Below are positions 28,255 to 36,000 of a stretch of 36,000 nucleotides of DNA, one piece after another; position 1 is the first letter of the stretch, and each line of letters opens with the position of its first letter. Origin of the DNA: Mesostigma viride. Its lineage: Eukaryota; Streptophyta; Mesostigmatophyceae; Mesostigmatales; Mesostigmataceae. The notes beneath the pieces are model-generated. The model did not search any database, was not told the origin of the DNA, and worked only from the letters and a program-made list of their open reading frames with translations. The stretch is from positions 1 to 36,000 of the forward strand of contig RPFO01000382.1 of the NCBI GenBank assembly GCA_009746045.1, read 5' to 3'. Both the position numbers and the translations under genes were made by a program.

Positions 28255-28499
28255 CTTGGCTGCATGGCGCATGTCGCATATCTTAATTTCTCAAAGCCAA
28301 CGGCCGTTGGACTTACGAAACTGGACAAGTGCCAAGTGCGGATTGGGTACTAAAATGGGCATTCTTGTTGAGGATGACCAGTTGTGTTTATATATTTTTG
28401 CATGGTGGCGGATGACTTGGCGTGTTGTTGCATTTTTACATACGGGTGTATGGTAGGCCTTAAACCCTAAACCCCTACACTCCTAAACCATATTTACCC
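28255..28499. other. 3' flank of the DDE-like gene
   Basis: No further gene is seen. One exact palindrome lies at 28297-28310. A telomere-like TTAAACCCTAAACCCC occurs at about 28459-28474, two units of the plant/green-algal TTTAGGG type read on the opposite strand, just before the TG-rich tract. Confidence 0.5.
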
Positions 28500-29817
28500 T
28501 TATATGTTGGGTGTGTTGTGTGAATGTTGGGTATGTGTGTTGGGGCGTGTGTGTTGTGTGTGTGTGTTGGGTGCATTCATGAAGGTGCGGGGGCGTGTAG
28601 GGTGTGTGCAAAGTGTCTTGTGTGTTGATGTTGGGTGTGGGGGGGGGGAGGTACATGTGTGTTGTGTGTGTGACTTAGTAGGTGTGTTGTGTGTGTGACT
28701 TAGGTGTGTGTGTTGTTTGTGTTGGATATGTGTTGTGTGTGTGTGTGTTGTGTGTGTGTAGGGTGTCTTGTGTGTTGGTTTCTTGTTTTTAGTAGGTGTT
28801 GGGTGTGTGTATGTCGGGTGCAAACATAGTGTGTGTGTGTGTGTGTGTGTGTGTTCGGTATGTGTGTTGGGTGTCTTGTGTGTGTGTGTTCGGTATGTGT
28901 GTTGAGGCGTGTGTGTGTGCTCTGTGTATGTATGTTGTGTGTGTGTGTGTTGGGGCGTGTGCGTGTGTGTGTTGTGTGCATGTTAATTGTCATGTATTGG
29001 TGTTGAGTGTGGGGGGGGGATGAACGTGTGTGTTGTGTGTGACTTAGGTGTGTTATGTGTGTGTTGTGTGTGACTTAAGTGTGTAGTGTGTGTGTTGTGT
29101 GTGTTGGATGTGTGGTGTGGGTGTGGGTGTGGGTGTGTGGGTGGGTGGGGGGGGGGCCAAGTGTCTTGTGTGTTGGTATTGGGTTTGTGTGGGGGGGTGT
29201 ACGTGTGTGTTGTGTGTGACTTAGGTGTGTTTTGTGTGTGTTGTGTGTGATCGACCTAGGTGTGTGTTGCGTGTGTGTGTTGGACTGTTGGGTGTACATG
29301 TGTTCATAAAGGGTGTGGGTGTGTGTAGGGTGTGTGCAAAGTGTCTTGTGTGTTGGTGTTGGGTGTGGGGGGGGGAAAGTACGTGTGTGTTGTGTGTGTG
29401 ACTTAGGTGTGTTGTGTGTGTGTTGTTTGCATGTTATTGTTGGTGTTGTGGGGGGGGGGGGATGTACGTGTACGTGTGTTGTGTGTTGGTGTCTTATTTT
29501 TAGGTGTTGGTGTGTGTGTCGTGGGTGCAAACATTGTGTGTGTGTGTGTGTTGGGTGTGTGTTGGGTGTCTTGTGTGTTTGGTGTTTTTGGTAGGTGTTG
29601 TGTGTGCGTGTTTTCGGTATGTGTGTTGGGTGTCTTGTGTGTGTGTGGTATGTGTTTGGGTGTTGTTGTGTGTGCAGTGTTGGGGCATGTGTGTGTGTGT
29701 TGGGGCATGTGTGTGTGTTGTGGCATGTTAATTGTCATGTGTTGGTGTTGTGTGTGGGGGGGGGGGGGATGTACGTGTGTGTTGTGTGTTACTTAGGTGT
29801 GTTATGTGTGTGTTGGG
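28500..29817. repeat. TG-rich simple-sequence tract, left part
   Basis: This is degenerate (TG)n with recurring TGTTGGGTGT, TGACTTAGGTGTG and G-run motifs. It has larger repeats of several hundred bases. The segment around 29515-29790 (GGTGCAAACATTGTGTG ... GTGTTGGGGCATG) recurs at 30620-30890 beyond the inserted element. Open frames here are low-complexity Cys/Val or Thr/His translations. Confidence 0.92.
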
Positions 29818-30601
29818 CATTACAATTCGTTCAAGTGGCCCGCCGGAGCGGCTGTACAATTTTTCCCAGTGAGCGCGCTGCCAAGTGTACTTGTGGGCAA
29901 ATTTTTAGGTGCCCCGTCACTTCGAGGTACTAAAACTTAGGCTACGGTACGAATTCAGCGAATTTCAGCGAATTTTCAGTCGAACCAAAGGAAGTGACGC
30001 CAACTACCAAAAAGTTTCCGTTACGAATTTTCAGCCCAACACTCGCGCAAAATGAAGTGACGGCAACTACCAAAAAGTTTCCGTTACGAATTTTCACTCC
30101 CACACGTTTGCACAAAAGGAAGTGACGGCAACTACCAAAACGTTTCCGTTACGAATTTTCAGTCCCACACTTCGCGCAAATTTTAGTAGGGCTGCACGCA
30201 AGCTACCTTTCAAAATTTTGCGCTAGTATGGAACGCATTTCATTCGTCTGGAGGAACGCTGCCCGCCAACTACCCCGTTCAGAAAGTTCCGCCGAAATTT
30301 ACCCGAGATTTGGAAATCTGAACGTCCGCGCAAATTTTAGTAGGGCTGCACGCAAGCTACCTTTCAAAATTTTGCGCAAGTATGGAACGCAATTCATTCG
30401 TCCGGAGGAATGCTGCTCGTCAACTGCCCCCGTTCAGAAAGTTGCGCCGAACTTTACTTGAGATTTGGAAATCTGAACGTGCGGTTGGAGTTTCGCGGGG
30501 AAACCCAAGTTCCCAAGTAATTCACCAATGACGCGCTTCGAACACTTGTCCGCTAAAACCTAAGCAGCCGCTCCGGCTGGCCACTTAAACGAAACTTGAT
30601 G
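29818..30601. mobile_element. Non-autonomous DNA transposon (MITE-like), 784 bp
   Basis: Terminal inverted repeats of 37 bp at 29818-29854 and 30565-30601 agree at 31 of 37 positions, each starting CAT at the outer end. They share an AAGTGGCC(C/A)GCCGGAGCGGCTG inner half. The element is clean non-TG sequence inside TG-rich DNA, so the boundaries are sharp. Flanking bases GTGTTGGG and GTGTGGGT may be a degenerate 8-bp target duplication, but the TG context makes this unreliable. It has no transposase. Internal tandem repeats fill most of it. The superfamily cannot be assigned. Confidence 0.78.
29992..30480. repeat. Two sets of tandem repeats inside the MITE-like element
   Basis: Three units of about 64 bp (each with GTGACGGCAACTACC and GTTTCCGTTACGAATTTTC) run from 29992 to 30172. 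Two units of 154 bp (30173-30326 and 30327-30480) follow, each starting CGCGCAAATTTTAGTAGGG and containing GAGATTTGGAAATCTGAACG. Confidence 0.85.
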
Positions 30602-31090
30602 GTGTGGGTGTCGTGGGCCGACCGGTGCAAACATTGTGTGTGTGTGTGTGTGTTGGGTGTGTGTTGGGTGTCTTGTGTGTTGGTGTCTTGTTTTTAGTAG
30701 GTGTTGTGTGTGCGTGTTTTCGGTATGTGTGTTGGGTGTCTTTTGTGTGTGTGGTGTGTGTTTGGGTGTTGTTGTGTGTGCAGTGTTGGGGCATGTGTGT
30801 GTGTGTTGGGGCATGTGTGTGTGTGTGTTGGGGCATGTGTGTCAGTGTGTGTGTTGTGGCCTGTTAATTGTCATGTGTTGGTGTTGTGTGTGGGGGGGGC
30901 GGGATGTACCTGTGTGTTGTGTGTTATAACAACTATACTTAGGTGTGTTATGTGTGTGTTGCGTGTGTGTGTGTTGGGTGTGTGTTGCATGGCTGTCTTG
31001 TGTGTTGGTGTCTTGTTTTTAGGTGTTGGTGTGTGTCTTGGGTGCAAACATAGTGTGTGTGTGTGTTGGGTGTGTTGTTCGTGTGTGTAT
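30602..31090. repeat. TG-rich simple-sequence tract, right part
   Basis: This continues the TG-rich tract with the same higher-order motifs as 29515-29790, such as GTGCGTGTTTTCGGTATGTG and GTGCAGTGTTGGGGCATG. The duplication flanks the inserted MITE-like element. Confidence 0.9.
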
Positions 31091-31209
31091 GAAAATATAG
31101 AAAATTGTTATATTTGACGATAGTCATAGTGTACTACTAAAAACTTGTACATACATATGCTGGAATGATTTTCTTTTTACTATTTCATTCACTATTGCTT
31201 ATTTCTTCA

Positions 31210-32513
31210 CACATGTACATGCACGCAAGGGGCGGCTGCACATACACGTACACACACCGCGCACGCAAGGGGCGGCTGCACACACACGTACATCCACCGC
31301 GCACGCAAGGGGCAACTGCACACACACGTACATACACCGCGCACGCAAGGGGCGAGTGCGCACACACGTACATACACCGCGCACGCAAGGGGCGGCTGCA
31401 CACACATGTACACACACCATGCACGCAAGGGCCGGCTGCACTCACATGTACATACACCATGCACGCAAGGGGCGGCTGCACACACACGTACACACACCAT
31501 GCACGCAAGGGCCGGCTGCACTCACATGTACATCCACCGCGCACGCAAGGGCCGGCTGCACACACACGTACATACACCGCGCACGCAAGGGGCAACTGCA
31601 CACACATGTACATACACCGCGCAACCACGGGGCGGCTGCACACACATGTACATACACCGCGCACGCAAGGGGCGGCTGCACACATACGTACCTACACCGC
31701 GCACGCAAGGGGCGACTGCACACACATGTACATCCACCGCGCACGCAAGGGCCGGCTGCACACACACGTACACACACCATGCACGCAAGGGCCGGCTGCA
31801 CACACACGTACATACACCGCGCACGCAAGGGGCGGCTGCACACACACGTACCTACACCGCGCACGCAAGGGGCGGCTGCACACACACGTACACACACCAT
31901 GCACGCAAGGAGCGACTTCACGCACAGGTACACACACCATGCACGCAAGGTTCGGCTGCACACACATGTACATCCACCGCGCACGCAAGGGGCGAGTGCA
32001 AACACATGTACATACACCGCGCACGCAAGGGGCAACTGCCCACACATGTACATCCACCGCGCACGCAAGGGCCGGCTGCACACACATGTACACACACCGC
32101 GCACGCAAGGGCCGGCTGCACACACACGTACATACACCGCGCACGCAAGGGGCAACTGCACACACACGTACACACCATGCACGCAAGGGGCGGCTGCACA
32201 CACACGTACACACACCATGCACGCAAGGGCGACTGCACGCACAGGTACACACACCATGCACGCAAGGCGGCTGCACACACATGTACATCCACCGCGCACG
32301 CAAGGGGCGGCTGCACACACATGTACATCCACCGCGCACGCAAGGGGCGGCTGCACACACACGTACATACACCGCGCACGCAAGGGGCAACTGCACACAC
32401 ATGTACATACACCGCGCAACCACGGGGCGGCTGCACACACACGTACACACACCATGCACGCAAGGGCCGGCATGCACACACAGTACACACACCGCGCACG
32501 CAAGGGGCGGCTG
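31210..32513. repeat. 40-bp minisatellite, about 32 units
   Basis: The unit is GCACGCAAGGGGCGGCTGCA followed by CACACACGTACATACACCGC, strictly 40 bp for most of the array and slightly shortened in a few units after 32160. Substitutions recur at a few positions: GGCGGC/GCCGGC/GCAACT/GCGAGT, CACGTA/CATGTA and ACCGC/ACCAT. Because the unit has no stop in any frame and 40 is not a multiple of 3, long frames are open on both strands. These are not supported as genes. Confidence 0.95.
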
Positions 32514-33400
32514 AGTTGGATGGAGACTAGGAACGACGAACAACTGCTGAAGCTGAGAGCGAATGATGATTGTATTACAATAATACAAGGAGAGAGCGAT
32601 GAAAGCTGAGGGCTCAGAATGGAACTGGGCAAACTCGGGTGCTGTGGCACTCCCCAGTGCTACGCCTATATGCCTATGGCGGTGCTACCTGCAGCACACG
32701 ACCAGTGGACAACTGTACACTGCAATGCCATGCGACCACGTCACTAGCAACCAGCTAAGACTCGGCCCGTCAGGCCCGGCTACACCGGACCTGGCGGGTC
32801 GAGCTAGCACCTAGGAACAGTCTGGCACTAACCGCACATCGGTCCACATGACACCTCAGTACCGTACACCCTGCCGTACTGTACTGAGGTGTCCCGCTCA
32901 GCCGCGGTAGGCAATACGCGGCGCGCAGGCCGGAAATCCGTGTGTCAGCCTAAGCATCTCATCTAACTCCCATTATGTTTTCCTTTCAGGTTGAAGGCTA
33001 GCGACTTCAAGCCTGACCCTGCCCAGCTAGGAGACTGACTCCAAGCTGACTGAGGTGCTGAGCAACTGACACCCATACTGCAACATCTGGACTGAAAAAG
33101 ATGGGCCCCAGAACTCGTGCAATACTTGTGATGGCATCACGTTTAGCTCAACATGCCCGGGGAGTTCCTCCTCCTCGCGAGCTCACAAGGGAGATAGCTA
33201 TGCCTGTCTGCCTATCCAGGGAGTGCATCACCAGCCAAGAGAGCCATTGTAAAAATGCCAAGGTAACCGTTTAAGAGGTTCCATGTTGTTCCATCATCAT
33301 CGCCCACTCAGAGAAAAATACCCAGCCAGGCTGGGTCAACTGAGCTCAGGTTACCTGCAACCTGAGGAGTGACAGTGGACAGGTTTATTGCACCCTGCAC
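32514..33400. other. Non-coding region with two small hairpins
   Basis: No gene is supported. A 7-bp stem with a 3-base loop is at 32571-32587 (TGTATTA/TAATACA). A perfect 13-bp stem GACACCTCAGTAC/GTACTGAGGTGTC is at 32850-32862 and 32881-32893 with an 18-base loop. An acceptor-like TTTTCCTTTCAG lies at about 32979-32990. Part of this may be LTR of the neighbouring copia element, but the second LTR is outside the window, so this cannot be tested here. Confidence 0.4.
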
Positions 33401-33410
33401 TGTCCATGTT

Positions 33411-33600
33411 GTACCTGCACAACATGTGAGGACCAGCCACCCCTGCCCTGCACAGAGGGGGCTGAAGTCCGAGTGACAGGTGACAGGACTATGACATCCT
33501 GGACCTGGCCACATTGCACCTGCACAACGTGTGAGACCAGCCACCCCTGCCCTGCACATGGGTGACTGAAGTCCTGGTGACAGGTGACAGGAATATTTCA
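33411..33600. repeat. ~105-bp tandem duplication
   Basis: Two copies starting near 33412 and 33517 share ACCTGCACAAC, GACCAGCCACCCCTGCCC and GTGACAGGTGACAGGA. They lie downstream of the copia pol on its strand and could be internal to its 3' LTR. Confidence 0.7.
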
Positions 33601-33889
33601 TCCTGCACCTGTGCTGAGCACGTTGTACTAGACAACATGACAGCACCCATGCCTTTACTGCCACTGAACAGTAAGGCCAGGTGGCCCAGGATATCCACAG
33701 TGAACTGGGGTCCTGGGTAACCACCTGTCAAGGGAGCTTTGACCCTCCACTTGAATGGGGGCACCTGAGCCACTGAGCTCAAGGCCAATCCACCAAGGCA
33801 TACGCCCTAGTGAATAAAGGTGTGAGATACATCCCATGCCCACCTATGAAGGTGTGCATAACGAAATTCCATGGTGTTGAAAAATCAAA

Positions 33890-33955
33890 ACAGATTTTAT
33901 TGGGCATAGGGCACGCAGATGTATGAAAAACAGACTCCAACCAACCCCCCTTGCT
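33890..33955 (-). promoter_or_regulatory. Candidate polypurine tract and poly(A) signal of the copia element
   Basis: On the minus strand, AAGGGGGG (33945-33952) lies 80 bp past the pol stop and could prime plus-strand cDNA at the 3' LTR edge. About 45 bp further is AATAAA (around 33900). Both are in the order expected for a Ty1/copia 3' end. The LTR cannot be delimited without its partner. Confidence 0.4.
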
Positions 33956-34031
33956 GGAAGCCACAACCTACCCCTTGGACCTGCCCAAGGGGTACTGGGT
34001 GACCTAGGCGGCCCTGGTGAACAGGACCCTG

Positions 34032-35500
34032 CTAGGCGTCCCCCCTATGGGGCAGGGTTGCCTGCTTGCCATAGGGGTTCATCAAGTGGTACAACAGCTG
34101 ATATTGTTCAGCTGCCTGCTGAGGCACTTTAGTGAGTGCATCAGCAGCGTTGTGTTTGTCCTCCACGTGACGGGTGGACTCCCAGTAGGTGGACTCCTGT
34201 TTCAGGACCACCCAGTCAAGATCAGTGTGGACAGCATAGGGGTTAGCAAGGAAACTGAGGACTGACTGACTGTCAGTGAGCAAGTGTGCCACCACCCCAG
34301 CATTGCTGCCTGCTTGCATCTGCAACCAAACCAGCACATGATTCAAGTACCTGGCATGAAGCACTGCTGACACCACTGCCCTGCACTCAGCAGCATTGCT
34401 GCTGACAGCCTTGCGTCTATGCAACCGGCTGTACCATGAAATGAGAGACAAGGGTGCATCATCATTCTGCACAAAATACAAGCCTGACTCCCTTGCCTGC
34501 AACTTGGTAATCTGCCTGGACTCCATGGAACTATCCATCATAGCTTGGATGTGAATGGTTTTGTGGAGATCCAAGGAGTGCAAGATAAGGGGAGGGCCCT
34601 CCTGGAGAGTTTTGGTGATGGCTTTGTGACCTACTTGCATCAAGACATCATCATCAACTCTGCTAACCACAGCCAGGTGAGGTGCACACGTTGAGCACAA
34701 CCACCCCAGCTTGCCTCTAATGGTAGGACAGGCTCCAGGTTTGATTTTTGTTTGCAAAACCTCCAAGCAGCTGTGCATGTAATCATTGGGAGAGTAGAGT
34801 GCACACACCCACTGGTTTTGATGCTGCTGGAGTTGTAACATTGTGCCACAAAATTTTATGGCAGTGGTGCCCAGCTCTACTTGCTTGCCAATCTCAAAAT
34901 GCTGTGACACTTGTTGAATAAAATCATCCACAGCACGCCTTGGCCCAGCAATCAGCTGATCATCCCCATGCCACACAAAGGTGAGAATGCCATGAGGGTG
35001 TGGGACCACAAAGAAGCAAGGGTCTATGTCATCATATCTAGCCCCTAACTTTTCAAACACAGCCTGAGCTGACATCCTGAAAATGCGAGGAGCTGATTGC
35101 AGCCCTTCAACACCTATGTTAGCTTTCAGGTACTGCTGAGGGATGTGTTTTGCCCAAACTCTGGGAGTGGAGACTACGTACACCTGACCATGCCACACTT
35201 GTTGTGCTATCTCAGGTGAGCCTTTCAGGAAAGCCCTTTTAATGTCTGTAGCCTTACAGATATAGTCATCCCCATCATTGAGATGACCCACAAAGACAGA
35301 CAGCAAGATTTTTAGGGATGTTTGCTGAATGCCTGGCGTGTACAACTCTGCCTCTGTCAGATCAGTGGTGCCCTTGAACTCTGTCACACAAGGTCTAGCA
35401 TGAAAGATGACTGACCCATCTGCTGCTGGCTTATGTTTACACACAAACTTCAGGCGCAAGTGCTTGCACCCTGCAGGCTTTTTGTCAATAGGTGTGACAG
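34032..35500 (-). pseudogene. Copia reverse transcriptase-RNase H (pol, 3' part)
   Basis: The main frame encodes about 475 residues. It contains the copia RT block KATDIKRAFLKG, then GVEGLQSAPRIF, and a catalytic segment LTFVWHGDDQLIAGPRRAV, where HGDD replaces the family's usual YVDD. RNase H follows with SNAAECRAVVSAVLHARYL, HLLTDSQSVL and a C-terminal HNAADALTK, the classic copia ending. The frame has no ATG at its start. Coding similarity continues upstream (PIDKKPAG ... LRLKFVCKHK) to a run of four G at 35500-35503, where the frame changes. RT and RNase H make the cDNA of the element. Given at least two frame breaks, I treat this copy as probably dead, unless the breaks are assembly errors. 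Confidence 0.82.
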
Positions 35501-35650
35501 GGGAGTATGAGAAGGACTAAGAGGATCTGGCACTACCCATTCTTCCCTGGCCTTGTTAAAGGCCTCCACCCATTTTAGGAATCCTATGTGTGTGCGACAG
35601 TCTTGCTCTATCTGTTCATAAGAAAGAGGAGACATTTTAGCCACATCATG
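35500..35650 (-). pseudogene. Copia pol fragment, middle frame
   Basis: This short segment in a second frame reads KMSPLSYEQIEQDCRTHIGFLKWVEAFNKAREEWVVPDPLSP. It looks like the start of the copia RT domain, where a W-x-x-A segment precedes the first conserved RT block. It links the frame at 34032-35500 with the one from 35608 upward. Confidence 0.55.
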
Positions 35651-36000
35651 CTTGCCCAATCCAAATGAGTTGGGATGAAGTTTTTGGTTGTGAACCAGTC
35701 TGCCACACAGGGTTCTTGCCCTGGGGCATACTTGGGTGTAGCAAATTTTACAGAAGCAATGTTGGTGTTAAGAAGTTTTTCAAGAGAAATTTTGAAATGA
35801 TTCAGATCAACACCACCCATGTCCTGGATGGATAGTCTATCACTGGATATGACACCAGGGTAACAGAGAAAAGGATCCCCCAACAAAGCATTCCCTTTAT
35901 AACCTTCCAATACCTGAAAAGGAGTGGGGATACCGAGTATAGTCAACATGACCTGACCTAATACCTTGAGGGATGACTGCCCTGAGAAATCAGCCACATG
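35608..36000 (-). pseudogene. Upstream pol-region fragment, partial at window edge
   Basis: A frame open to the window edge contains VMLTILGIPTPFQVLEGYKGNALLGDPFLCYPGV and ends ... IPTHLDW before shifting frame near 35655. It probably belongs to the same element, in the linker between integrase and RT. I recognise no specific domain in it, and its 5' end is outside the window. Confidence 0.4.

Larger units (their letters stand above)
33942..36000 (-). mobile_element. Ty1/copia retrotransposon, 3' part, decayed, running off the window
   Basis: The pol RT-RNase H region is on the minus strand and split into three frames by two apparent frameshifts. It is followed by a candidate polypurine tract. 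Upstream Gag, protease and integrase regions lie beyond position 36000 or are unrecognisable here. Confidence 0.8.

Noticed and set aside
28459-28474. Interstitial telomere
   Set aside because: Only about two TTTAGGG-type units are present, too few to call, though noted as weak support for a green lineage.
31165-32650. Frames of 300-450 codons in the 40-bp minisatellite
   Set aside because: They are open on both strands because the unit lacks stops. The period shifts the frame each unit, so no stable peptide repeat under selection is evident.

Overview
The window reads as nuclear DNA of a eukaryote that is rich in retroelements and satellites. The evidence is spliceable GT-AG introns with CTAAT-type branch points, no bacterial operon structure, a DIRS-type tyrosine-recombinase retrotransposon, a non-LTR retrotransposon with a restriction-like endonuclease, a Ty1/copia pol region, a candidate MITE and long tandem arrays. 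GC-rich, G-tract-rich coding sequence, the DIRS element and two TTTAGGG-type telomere-like units would fit a green alga or a related protist. That assignment is inference, and no species is claimed.

Layout. 1-3760 holds three minus-strand genes: an F-box-like protein, a MYND zinc-finger protein and an 84-residue basic-tailed protein. They lie in AT-rich spacers that carry the 14-bp palindrome CCAACGGCCGTTGG. 3769-4514 is almost pure polypurine. 4516-12299 is a satellite of roughly 29-bp units containing three copies of a ~200-bp embedded element, with a fourth copy outside. 12300-13964 holds more repeats and GGCGCC-rich hairpins. 13965-19355 is a DIRS/PAT-like element on the minus strand with split direct repeats, Gag, RT-RNase H and tyrosine recombinase. 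19849-20405 has nine 62-bp palindrome-bearing repeats. They lead into a four-exon plus-strand gene (20476-28254) whose product resembles a widespread, poorly characterised family with a DDE-transposase-like core. Intron 1 of that gene is invaded by a 4.5-kb minus-strand LINE (21677-26176) flanked by a 14-bp target-site duplication. 28500-31090 is TG-rich DNA interrupted by a 784-bp element with terminal inverted repeats. 31210-32513 is a 40-bp minisatellite open in all frames. 33940-36000 is the 3' part of a decayed copia element on the minus strand.

The autonomous elements do not work together as a pathway. The palindrome-bearing segments (1-3760, and 19849-28310 without the LINE) look like one older resident sequence class into which DIRS and LINE later inserted. 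Four of the larger reading frames are broken, three of them at G/C homopolymers of six or more bases, so some breaks may be assembly errors rather than true mutations.
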